Below, piece by piece: positions 1-5,242 of a stretch of DNA of 5,242 nucleotides (its first letter is position 1; every line of letters starts with the position of its first letter). The position numbers were made by a program, and so were the translations under genes. The notes under the pieces are model-generated. The model was not told the DNA's origin. It ran no database searches and saw nothing but the letters and a program-made list of their open reading frames with translations. This DNA comes from Deltaproteobacteria bacterium (GTDB lineage Bacteria > Desulfobacterota > Desulfobacteria > C00003060 > C00003106). The stretch is taken from positions 1 to 5,242 of the forward strand of contig JAFDAE010000168.1 of the NCBI GenBank assembly GCA_019314005.1. Reading direction: 5' to 3'.

Positions 1-720
1 CTGTATTTCTTCGATCGTTTTATAGCGTGCGGGCACGCGGATAAAATAGTCTTTGTACCCCGTTTTGATGCTCCCTGCCGGAATGTTGAGGTTTTCCATG
101 GCAAGGACCTGATTTACCTGTTGCATGGATAGACGGAAACCCTCTATTTTTTTCATATCGAAGCATACATTAATACGTCGTCTCAGCCCGCCGTAAGCTA
201 CAATCGCCCCTACACCGGGAACCCGCTTCAATTCATCCGAAATCTTTTTATCCACAAGGTGATAAAGTCTCGGCCAGGTCTTTTCTCCCGTTATGGTTAC
301 AGCCATAATCGGCATTGTGGAACTGCTGAATTTAAAGAGCATGGGAGGGTCCGCATCTCCCGGAAGATCCCGTTTGGTAAGCTCCAGTTTGTCCCGTATA
401 TCGTTGGTAGCCACATTTAAATTTGTGCCCCAGTCAAATTTACAGGAAACAACAGACAGGTTGTCCAGCGACTTGGAAGTAAGAGTATCCAGGTTGTTTA
501 CAGAATTGACCTGGTTCTCAATAACATCAGTTACTTCTGACTCCACATCGGAAGCGCTGGCGCCGGGCCAGACGGTAAGAATGGAAACTACGGGAGGTTC
601 AATGTCCGGAAGGAGGTCGATATTTAGTTTGGTAACAGAAACCACTCCGAGGAGAATAATTGCACAGAAGAGCATCAGGGCGGCAACGGGTTGCTTAACC
701 GAAAATTCAGGAAGTTTCAT
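1..720 (-). CDS. RND efflux pump inner-membrane subunit (AcrB/HAE1-type), N-terminal part only
   Basis: This is the N-terminal 240 codons of a proton-driven RND transporter, the inner-membrane motor of a tripartite efflux pump. It runs off the window at position 1; family members are about 1000-1050 residues. The protein opens MKLPEFSVKQPVAALMLF, the usual short cytoplasmic start followed by TM1 (about residues 11-30). Next comes NIDLLPDIEPPVV, then WPGASASDVESEVT at about 52-65, and then FDWGTNLNVATNDIRDKL, LPGDADPP and TMPIMAVTITG. All are hallmark blocks of the first periplasmic porter subdomains of the HAE1 family. The ATG abuts the adaptor's TAA, and a GGGGGAG ribosome-binding site lies inside the adaptor gene, so translational coupling is likely. 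The proton-relay aspartates in TM4 lie beyond the window, so activity and substrate cannot be judged. A drug or hydrophobic-compound pump is more likely than a heavy-metal (CzcA) pump given these blocks, but this is not proven. Confidence 0.95.
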   Translation of the reverse strand, partial: MKLPEFSVKQPVAALMLFCAIILLGVVSVTKLNIDLLPDIEPPVVSILTVWPGASASDVESEVTDVIENQVNSVNNLDTLTSKSLDNLSVVSCKFDWGTNLNVATNDIRDKLELTKRDLPGDADPPMLFKFSSSTMPIMAVTITGEKTWPRLYHLVDKKISDELKRVPGVGAIVAYGGLRRRINVCFDMKKIEGFRLSMQQVNQVLAMENLNIPAGSIKTGYKDYFIRVPARYKTIEEIQ

Positions 721-1863
721 TTACGAAGCTCCCCCTGTCACCGGACTTACCACAACGACGGAAACACCATCTTTCAGTCTGTTCTGTCCTTTTACTACCA
801 CCCTTTCACCCTCTGTAAGTCCATTAGTTACCTCCACATAATTTCCCTGGGTAAAACCGGTCTCTACATTTTTCAAAACCGCTTTATCCTTCTGCACAAC
901 ATAGACATAATAGCTTCCTGTACCCGGCAGCCTGTTCAAGGCATCCCTGTTAACGACAAGAGCGCTCCTTTCCCCAAGATACAATTTGACGTGGGCAAAC
1001 ATACCGGGACGGAGAAGTTGATCTTTGCTCGGAATGCGAATCTCAATTTCTCCCGTTCTGGTCGCTGGATCGAGAGTTGGGTTTATAATAGACACTCCTC
1101 CTTTAAAAACCCTGTCGGGGAAGGCATCAACTGTAATTTCGCATTCCATGCCCCTCCTGACGTGTGGAAAGTCCTTTTCCGTAACTGTGGTAAAAATCTT
1201 CACCTCTTTTTCCGAAGAAATTCTAATGATGGGCTGGGCAACGGAAGACATGTTCCCCCTGTCCACATAACGGGCGGATACATATCCACTGATCGGGGCA
1301 TAAATCCTGTGATTTTTGTACAGGATTTCAAGCTGCTGCAGTACGGCTTCCGATCTTCTTACCTGTGCTTTTGCGGCTTTTCTCCGGGATTTTATGTGAT
1401 CCAGTTTCTGCCTTGCCAGAGCCTTTTCTCTGTAAAGATTTTCAAGACGGATACAGTCTTTTTCTATGACGTCCAGATTTGTCTTTGCCAGTTCAAGCGC
1501 TGCTTCGGCTTCTTCAATTTGCGCCTTTATCATCTTATTTTCAAGGGTTGCAATAAGAGCGCCCTTTTTTACGAAATCTCCCCTCTCTACCGGAAGTCTT
1601 TCAATTATTTTACCAGGCACCTTGGGGTATACATTGACCTCCAGCATCGGCCTGATATCTCCTGTCTGCTCCAGGATATGCTGCATATTAATGATCTTTG
1701 ACCCGGCAACCTGAACGGAAATCTTTTCTATCTTTTCAACTTCTGCCTCCTTCTGGCTTATGAATCGCACGTAATTAAAACCAATAAATCCCGTAAAAAT
1801 CAGGATGAACACAACAGCAATAACGATGCCCTTCTTACCTTTTTTTCCGATTTTGTTTTCCAT
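721..1863 (-). CDS. RND efflux periplasmic adaptor (membrane fusion protein, HlyD/AcrA family)
   Basis: This 380-residue protein bridges the inner-membrane pump and the outer-membrane factor in the periplasm. A Lys-rich start (ENKIGKKGKKG) is followed by one hydrophobic helix at about residues 12-30. I see no lipobox cysteine, so it is probably anchored by an uncleaved transmembrane helix rather than by lipid as in AcrA. The lipoyl half-motifs are at about 76-108 (VYPKVPGKIIERLPVERGD, then GALIATLE) and 186-216 (RIYAPISGYVSARYVDRGN). Between them, 110-185 is an Ala/Glu/Lys/Leu-rich coiled-coil hairpin that should meet TolC. A beta-barrel follows at about 218-296 (NPTLDPATRTGEIEIRIP, LLRPGMFAHVKL), then a membrane-proximal domain to the end (GLTEGERVVVKGQNRLKDG). 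The ATG at 1863 has AGGGAG 12 nt upstream and sits 25 bp after the tolC stop. Length is normal and all adaptor domains are present. Confidence 0.96.
   Translation of the reverse strand: MENKIGKKGKKGIVIAVVFILIFTGFIGFNYVRFISQKEAEVEKIEKISVQVAGSKIINMQHILEQTGDIRPMLEVNVYPKVPGKIIERLPVERGDFVKKGALIATLENKMIKAQIEEAEAALELAKTNLDVIEKDCIRLENLYREKALARQKLDHIKSRRKAAKAQVRRSEAVLQQLEILYKNHRIYAPISGYVSARYVDRGNMSSVAQPIIRISSEKEVKIFTTVTEKDFPHVRRGMECEITVDAFPDRVFKGGVSIINPTLDPATRTGEIEIRIPSKDQLLRPGMFAHVKLYLGERSALVVNRDALNRLPGTGSYYVYVVQKDKAVLKNVETGFTQGNYVEVTNGLTEGERVVVKGQNRLKDGVSVVVVSPVTGGAS
729..735 (-). promoter_or_regulatory. Ribosome-binding site of the RND pump gene, inside the adaptor gene
   Basis: The minus strand reads GGGGGAG, then 8 nt, then ATG. 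The site lies wholly within the last codons of the adaptor gene, whose TAA directly precedes the pump ATG (TAAATG). A ribosome finishing the adaptor stops exactly where the pump starts, which suggests matched production of the two proteins. Confidence 0.75.
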
Positions 1864-1888
1864 GAATAATATCTTCTCCCTGTCTGGA

Positions 1889-3253
1889 TTAATTCTTCAC
1901 CGTCAAATTGTTACCAGGGCCTCTTCCCACCGCTCTTTCCAGCTCGGCCTCTGAAATCATATATCCGTACAATGCGCCGTAATAGTTTGTCTCTGCCTGT
2001 GAAAGAAATGTCCTGGCATCCAAGACTTCCGTAGAGGTTGTCATCTGCTGCCGGTACTGTAAATTCGTAATGCGGTAGTTTTCTTTTGCCTGTCCGAGAG
2101 ACTCTTCAGCCGTGCGGATGTTTTTCCCTGAAACCTGTAAATTCAAAAATGCATTTTTTACCTCAAGCTCGATACTGTCTTTGGCGCCTTTCAATTTTTC
2201 AGCAAGCGCCTTTTTTTCATGCAGATATTTTCTTACATCCGCTTTTGTCTTGCCCCACTCAAAAAATTTCCATCTTGCCTGCACTGTGGCGCTTGCGTTA
2301 TACCTGTTTCCATAGTCATTATTATTTGCCCCTGGATTATCGCCTTGTTGTTCGTAATTTCCAATCAGGGATACTTCCGGGTAATATGAACTCTTTGCAA
2401 GCCGGACAGCATTATCCGCGTTTTGCAACGCAATTTGAAAAGCGCGCAATTCAGGCCTGCTCTGTACAGCCTCGCCTGTCAAATCTTTGAGATCATAAGA
2501 CAGAGGAGTAATATGAGAGATATCCTCGACCTCAGTTTTTTTGTTGAGATCGAGCCTGAGCAGCGTATTGAGAGACGATACCGCCATATCAACTTTCGTT
2601 TCAGCTCTCGCTCTGTTCTGAACAGCATTGGCCAGAGCTACCTTTGGCTTCAGGAGATCATTATAGGGTATCATCTCCTGGTCATAAAAAAGCTGTGCAT
2701 CTCTTACATGCGATTCGAGGTCTTTTACCGCTTCGTCAGCCACTGTAAAGAACTTCTTTGCCAAAAGAATATTAAAGTAAGCAACCTTTACCTGTCTAGT
2801 CACATCCAGGATCGCCCGCTTTTTCTCCATCCCCCTCAAGTCTACTCCGAGCTTTGCCATCTCATGTATGGTGGACAGGGCAAAACCGGTAAAAATAGGC
2901 TGAACCAGGCTTACATCCCAGTGATAATTATCCTTGTTTCCCATAGGAATCTCATTGCCGCTAAAAACGGTATAAGGTTTTTCCTTGAGATTGGTATAGG
3001 AATAGGAAGCGGAAGCTTTGGGAAAGAAGTTGGCTTTTGCACTATTTTTTTCTTCAACAGCCGCTTTCTGTTTTTCTATGGCCTCTCTTATCAGAGTATT
3101 ATTGGCAAGAGCTGTCTTGATAGCTTTATCTAAAGGTAACGTTAGTTCTCGCTGTGCCATACCACTGGCCGCATTGCTTTCTGCAAGAGCAAGGGGGGAC
3201 AGCAAAAGAAACGTTACCCATACGGTAAATATAATTTTCGTAAATCTATTCAC
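1889..3253 (-). CDS. TolC-like outer-membrane efflux factor (OEP family)
   Basis: This 454-residue protein is the outer-membrane channel of the tripartite pump; it should trimerise into a barrel with a periplasmic alpha-helical tunnel. A signal peptide is clear (NRFTKIIFTVWVTFLLLSP, then LALA with cleavage near residue 24). Two repeated OEP halves follow, at about 40-235 and 255-443. Each has long Ala-rich helices and a strand segment (NFFPKASASYSY near 75-86; SSYYPEVSLIGNY near 288-300). RPELRAFQIALQNADNAVRLAKS and the end block TEVLDARTFLSQAETNYY are classic for the family. I chose GTG at 3253 over the longer TTG at 3274. GAGGAG lies 9 nt before the GTG, and the TTG would place seven polar residues before the signal peptide and has that same GAGGAG inside its coding sequence. 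No N-terminal lipoprotein Cys is seen, so this is TolC-like rather than OprM/NodT-like. The gap to tetR is 13 bp. Confidence 0.95.
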   Translation of the reverse strand: MNRFTKIIFTVWVTFLLLSPLALAESNAASGMAQRELTLPLDKAIKTALANNTLIREAIEKQKAAVEEKNSAKANFFPKASASYSYTNLKEKPYTVFSGNEIPMGNKDNYHWDVSLVQPIFTGFALSTIHEMAKLGVDLRGMEKKRAILDVTRQVKVAYFNILLAKKFFTVADEAVKDLESHVRDAQLFYDQEMIPYNDLLKPKVALANAVQNRARAETKVDMAVSSLNTLLRLDLNKKTEVEDISHITPLSYDLKDLTGEAVQSRPELRAFQIALQNADNAVRLAKSSYYPEVSLIGNYEQQGDNPGANNNDYGNRYNASATVQARWKFFEWGKTKADVRKYLHEKKALAEKLKGAKDSIELEVKNAFLNLQVSGKNIRTAEESLGQAKENYRITNLQYRQQMTTSTEVLDARTFLSQAETNYYGALYGYMISEAELERAVGRGPGNNLTVKN

Positions 3254-3262
3254 GGCTGTATT

Positions 3263-3268
3263 CTCCTC
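3263..3268 (-). promoter_or_regulatory. Ribosome-binding site deciding the GTG start of the TolC-like gene
   Basis: The minus strand reads GAGGAG, then 9 nt, then GTG. The first bases of the site are part of the tetR TGA stop codon (TGAGGAG), so termination of the repressor and initiation of the channel are tightly linked. The alternative TTG at 3274 starts upstream of this site and has no comparable site of its own that I can see. Confidence 0.75.
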
Positions 3269-3890
3269 AGGCAATTCTCACGTTGTTAAAGAATATTTCT
3301 ATTATCGTCTCTACGTTTTTCAGATAAGGATGACGCTTCGGATCCTCCAGCCAGAGGAAGAGAAAGGCGTTGGTCAAACTATCCAATGCCACTGCCAGAT
3401 AATAGGAATTAAGAAATCCCCTGAAACGTTTTTTCTTTATTCCACTCTCGAAGACTTCAGCGAGTCTATGCAGAAAATCATCGTACATCTTCAGGATATC
3501 AGCATCAAGACCGGCCTTGATATTGAAGTTTGCACCACGGGTTTCTGCAAAATAGAGCCTTATCATGGAAGTATTTTTCATAAACATCCTGCCTTTGGCC
3601 TTTATGTAGCTATGAATTTTCTCGACCTCATCGCCGGATATATCAATAGCCTCATTCAATACCCTGTGGAATTCTTCAGACTGTTCCTTTATCAGAGCTT
3701 TATACAGGTCTTCCTTATTCTCAAAGAATCTGTAGAGGGTGCCGATGGCGAACTCCGCCTTCTCTGCAATCTCGTGCATGGATACATTGTGATATCCCTT
3801 GACAGAGAAAAGATCGAGGGCGGTATCGAGTATTTCTTTGCGCTGCCTGAGTCTTTCCCTTTCCCGCCGTGGGATTTTAATGTCTTCCAT
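3267..3890 (-). CDS. TetR/AcrR-family transcriptional repressor of the efflux operon
   Basis: This 207-residue one-component regulator should bind DNA as a dimer and release it when a ligand enters the C-terminal pocket. The N-terminus is typical of TetR: a basic start (RRERERLRQRKEILDTALDLF), then the helix-turn-helix at about residues 37-58 (VSMHEIAEKAEFAIGTLYRFF), ending in the usual FENKEDLY block near 56-63. Residues 70-207 form the ligand and dimer domain, which is too variable to give a ligand. I chose the ATG at 3890 because GGAGGT lies 5 nt upstream. The longer in-frame ATG at 3944 lies inside the operator palindrome and would add 18 residues atypical of the family. It is first in the operon, downstream of paired palindromes over the promoter, so autorepression together with control of tolC, adaptor and pump is the natural inference. 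It resembles AcrR in role, but orthology to AcrR is not shown. Confidence 0.95.
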   Translation of the reverse strand: MEDIKIPRRERERLRQRKEILDTALDLFSVKGYHNVSMHEIAEKAEFAIGTLYRFFENKEDLYKALIKEQSEEFHRVLNEAIDISGDEVEKIHSYIKAKGRMFMKNTSMIRLYFAETRGANFNIKAGLDADILKMYDDFLHRLAEVFESGIKKKRFRGFLNSYYLAVALDSLTNAFLFLWLEDPKRHPYLKNVETIIEIFFNNVRIA

Positions 3891-3895
3891 TGTTG

Positions 3896-3901
3896 ACCTC
3901 C
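3896..3901 (-). promoter_or_regulatory. Ribosome-binding site fixing the tetR-family start
   Basis: The minus strand reads GGAGGT, then 5 nt, then the ATG at 3890. This strong site favours the short start over the in-frame ATG at 3944. Confidence 0.75.
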
Positions 3902-3929
3902 ATCGATAGTGCCCTCCCCGGACAAATAA

Positions 3930-3949
3930 ATAATATGACGTCATATTAT
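3930..3949. promoter_or_regulatory. Operator palindrome 1 (perfect 20-bp, TGACGTCA core)
   Basis: Positions 3930-3949 are a perfect 20-bp palindrome centred between 3939 and 3940, with core TGACGTCA at 3936-3943 and AT-rich arms. It lies just downstream of the predicted start of transcription and upstream of the tetR ribosome-binding site. Size and symmetry fit a TetR-family dimer site. That the adjacent TetR protein binds here is inference from position. Confidence 0.75.
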
Positions 3950-3950
3950 G

Positions 3951-3966
3951 AATGTGACGTCATATT
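3951..3966. promoter_or_regulatory. Operator palindrome 2 (TGACGTCA core, one arm mismatch)
   Basis: This is a 16-bp near-palindrome with the same TGACGTCA core at 3955-3962. One arm pair is broken (3954 with 3963). Positions 3951-3967 repeat 3932-3948 directly with a single difference. Its centre is 19 bp from that of operator 1, close to two helical turns. It covers most of the predicted -10 and the likely start of transcription, so bound repressor would block RNA polymerase. Confidence 0.72.
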
Positions 3967-3991
3967 ACATAATTATTTGTGATGATGTCAA
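3962..3991 (-). promoter_or_regulatory. Promoter of the tetR-tolC-adaptor-RND operon
   Basis: On the minus strand a perfect -35 TTGACA (3991-3986) is followed by 18 bp and a -10 TAATAT (3967-3962; four of six consensus positions). Transcription should begin near 3955, giving a leader of about 65 nt before the tetR ATG. The -10 overlaps operator 2. A one-mismatch copy of the operator core, TGATGTCA at 3983-3990, overlaps the -35 and could be a weak third site. The assignment assumes a sigma70-like factor. Confidence 0.65.
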
Positions 3992-4071
3992 AAAAATATT
4001 TTCAGATACACTGCAACTTTGCCTCAATAATATGCAGAAAAGCAAAGCGGACGCTCTTAAAGGACATGCTC

Positions 4072-4092
4072 AAAACACCATTTCTATTGGTG
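4072..4092 (-). terminator. Weak terminator-like hairpin after the LpxR-like gene
   Basis: The minus strand shows CACCA (4092-4088), a 7-nt loop, TGGTG (4080-4076) and then TTTT (4075-4072), starting 11 nt after the TGA. The stem is only 5 bp and the T run is short, so it may be leaky or not a terminator. If weak, the LpxR-like gene could be co-transcribed into the efflux operon. Confidence 0.3.
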
Positions 4093-4102
4093 ATGGCTGA
4101 TT

Positions 4103-5134
4103 TCAGAATGAGAAGGAAAGGCTGATAGAGCCGAAAATCTGGTCGTCTTCCTGATTTTTGAACTCTTTTGTCCGTAAAACGTGCGTATAAGTAAGTTTGA
4201 AACGGTGGATGATTAATCCGATTCCCCCTCCAACATCGGCCACAAAATGTTTTTTATCAACGCTGTGGCTGCTGGTAAAGGTGTTTCCGTCCAGAAAAAT
4301 GTCACGCAGCACCGCGCGTCCATCTAACATTGCAAAAATATACAGGCCGAAGAAGTTATCACGTGAAAGGCGAGGGTCCTGAGCATTCACAGGGTCATTC
4401 GACCCGCCTGCCGGGCGTATAATGGACTTCCCAAAATCTCCGGGGATATTCCAGCCCAGGCGTGCCTCCATTCCGGCATTGGCATAGGTATAAACATTTC
4501 CCAGAGCCCCACCAAGGTGAGGAATTAAGTCGAAACCCACTCCGCCGGAGACCCCGGCCTGCAAGAAGCGTAATTTTCGCTCATATACAATGGCCAAACC
4601 CGGTTCGTTTTTGATTTGATTGTGCCAACCATTGGGCCGTTGTGCCTCCACCAATTCGTGGACCGTCTTTTGTGTTTCTTTTGCGAAAGATGCGGGACCT
4701 ACCACACCAATCTGGATTTCCATGGAATCCAGCCGGCACTCATTTTTACTGTGAAGACCTATGCCGAAATATGTCCACCCTACATACGGGCGATCATCTT
4801 TAATAAGTTCCACACGCTCGATATCCCTTGGTGTGTACATATTCTGGCCAACGGAAAGTGCGACATTACGTTGCAACCCCGGTTCGTTGATAAAGGGCAG
4901 TCGACGTACAACGGGCAGGCTCCAGTCAGGCAACCTGCCACTTTCTGCATAACCGGTCAAGTCGGGTGAAACAAACGATAACTTGATGCCGTTGGTATAG
5001 TGCCGGTCAGTATACGAAAACAGATCGTTTTCAAAGTAAAAGCTGAATGTTCCCGCTTTTTCCGCTCCTTCTGCAAGCTCCGCCCCAAAGATAACAGTGA
5101 TGCCCATTATCAGTATTAATATCGCATGTTTCAT
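4103..5134 (-). CDS. lpxR: LpxR-family outer-membrane lipid A 3'-O-deacylase
   Basis: This 343-residue protein belongs to the family (DUF2219) that removes the 3'-acyloxyacyl group from lipid A at the outer-membrane surface, lowering acylation and endotoxicity. A signal peptide spans about residues 1-24 (KHAILILIMGITVIFGAEL). The mature protein begins with the diagnostic strand FYFENDLFSYTDRHYTNGIKLSF; N36 and D37 match the catalytic Asn-Asp pair of characterised LpxR. Further family blocks are GQNMYTPRDI (96-105), DDRPYVGW (113-120), and GVVGPASFAKETQKTVHEL (143-161), whose H159 corresponds to the catalytic histidine. NGWHNQIKNEPGL (168-180) follows, and then RTKEF near 321. The chain ends FGSISLSFSF, with the terminal Phe of an outer-membrane barrel. 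I chose the ATG at 5134 because the signal peptide follows at once. An in-frame extension to 5242 adds 36 residues with no signal character. The ribosome-binding site is weak (AGGG about 14 nt upstream). Confidence 0.9.
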   Translation of the reverse strand: MKHAILILIMGITVIFGAELAEGAEKAGTFSFYFENDLFSYTDRHYTNGIKLSFVSPDLTGYAESGRLPDWSLPVVRRLPFINEPGLQRNVALSVGQNMYTPRDIERVELIKDDRPYVGWTYFGIGLHSKNECRLDSMEIQIGVVGPASFAKETQKTVHELVEAQRPNGWHNQIKNEPGLAIVYERKLRFLQAGVSGGVGFDLIPHLGGALGNVYTYANAGMEARLGWNIPGDFGKSIIRPAGGSNDPVNAQDPRLSRDNFFGLYIFAMLDGRAVLRDIFLDGNTFTSSHSVDKKHFVADVGGGIGLIIHRFKLTYTHVLRTKEFKNQEDDQIFGSISLSFSF

Positions 5135-5171
5135 GTATATCGTTTCAACCCTGTATTCCAGGCATAACGTG

Positions 5172-5190
5172 GGCTGCCTTGCCGACAGCC
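5172..5190 (-). other. Hairpin in the leader of the LpxR-like gene (proximal)
   Basis: On the minus strand GGCTGTC, loop GGCAA, GGCAGCC forms a 7-bp stem with one G-U wobble. It lies 38 nt upstream of the chosen ATG. No T run follows, so it is not an intrinsic terminator. Its function is unknown; it may be a leader structure or part of a dispersed repeat. Confidence 0.45.
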
Positions 5191-5206
5191 TCAAAAGATA
5201 TGCTAC

Positions 5207-5226
5207 ATCCTCCCTGAACGGAGGAT
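5207..5226 (-). other. Hairpin in the leader of the LpxR-like gene (distal)
   Basis: ATCCTCC and GGAGGAT form a perfect 7-bp inverted repeat around a 6-nt loop. It starts 5 nt downstream of the TATAAT hexamer, so it could be at the very 5' end of the transcript. GGGAGGATG on this strand also looks like a ribosome-binding site, but the ATG after it meets TAG at once. Confidence 0.45.
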
Positions 5227-5230
5227 CGAT

Positions 5231-5236
5231 ATTATA
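5231..5236 (-). promoter_or_regulatory. Possible -10 element for the LpxR-like gene
   Basis: The minus strand carries a perfect TATAAT here, which would start a transcript near 5225 and give a leader of about 90 nt. The matching -35 would fall outside the window, so this rests on one hexamer only. Confidence 0.35.
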
Positions 5237-5242
5237 AGCCAT

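Noticed and set aside
293..841. Plus-strand open frame across the pump and adaptor junction (182 codons)
   Set aside because: Its Ser/Thr-rich translation is typical of an antisense shadow. The reverse strand carries the conserved RND N-terminus.
691..1701. Long plus-strand open frame (336 codons) antisense to the adaptor gene
   Set aside because: The minus-strand frame encodes an unmistakable adaptor with ordered domains. The antisense product is Phe-, Cys- and His-rich with no domain pattern, and I see no convincing ribosome-binding site.
2423..3133. Plus-strand open frame (236 codons) inside the TolC-like gene
   Set aside because: It is wholly antisense to a well-supported coding sequence and has no family features.
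3018..3896. Plus-strand open frame (292 codons) antisense to tetR and the start of the tolC-like gene
   Set aside because: It spans two confidently assigned minus-strand genes and their junction. Its translation has no recognisable motif, so it is a shadow frame.
3891..3944. N-terminal extension of the TetR protein from the in-frame ATG at 3944
   Set aside because: It starts inside the operator palindrome and adds 18 residues (MTSYYLFVRGGHYRWRST) unlike TetR starts. It has no good ribosome-binding site, whereas GGAGGT precedes the ATG at 3890.
4017..4047. Inverted repeat CTTTGC / GCAAAG in the intergenic region
   Set aside because: The stem is 6 bp with a 19-nt loop and no T run in the right place. 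It is too weak to call a terminator or operator.
3891..4102. A small gene or small RNA in the 212-bp gap before tetR
   Set aside because: The gap is explained by the promoter, two operators and a possible terminator. I saw no open frame with a ribosome-binding site and no strong structured RNA.

Overview
The window looks like a stretch of chromosome from a diderm (Gram-negative) bacterium. All five genes lie on the minus strand, so the biological reading order runs from high to low coordinates. Three gene types show an outer membrane: a beta-barrel lipid A deacylase, a TolC-type outer-membrane factor, and an RND pump with its periplasmic adaptor. The base composition is moderate and clearly not extreme. 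I cannot name the lineage. The order tetR - tolC - adaptor - RND would fit deltaproteobacteria or other non-enteric diderms, but this is only an impression.

Layout in transcription order. (1) 5242-5135 holds a possible leader with a perfect TATAAT hexamer and two small hairpins. (2) 5134-4103 is an LpxR-family outer-membrane lipid A 3'-O-deacylase with a signal peptide and a C-terminal Phe typical of outer-membrane barrels. (3) 4102-3891 is a 212-bp intergenic region. It holds a weak terminator-like hairpin, a clear promoter (TTGACA, 18 bp, TAATAT) and two TGACGTCA-centred palindromes that cover the -10, the start site and the early leader. (4) 3890-3267 is a TetR/AcrR repressor. (5) 3253-1889 is a TolC-like outer-membrane factor. 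(6) 1863-721 is an RND periplasmic adaptor (membrane fusion protein). (7) 720-1 is the first 240 codons of an RND (AcrB/HAE1-type) inner-membrane pump, cut by the window edge.

Genes 4-7 form a compact operon. Gaps are 13, 25 and 0 bp, the tetR stop overlaps the tolC ribosome-binding site, and the adaptor stop directly abuts the pump ATG. The simplest model is a self-contained tripartite efflux system whose own TetR-type repressor sits first in the operon and shuts off the shared promoter through the paired palindromes until a ligand releases it. The LpxR-like gene upstream is probably a separate unit, though read-through into the efflux operon is possible.

I found no mobile element, CRISPR array, tRNA or rRNA. 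No gap between genes exceeds 300 bases. The system is recognisable rather than unprecedented. The parts most worth a second look are the tandem operator and the structured leader of the LpxR-like gene.
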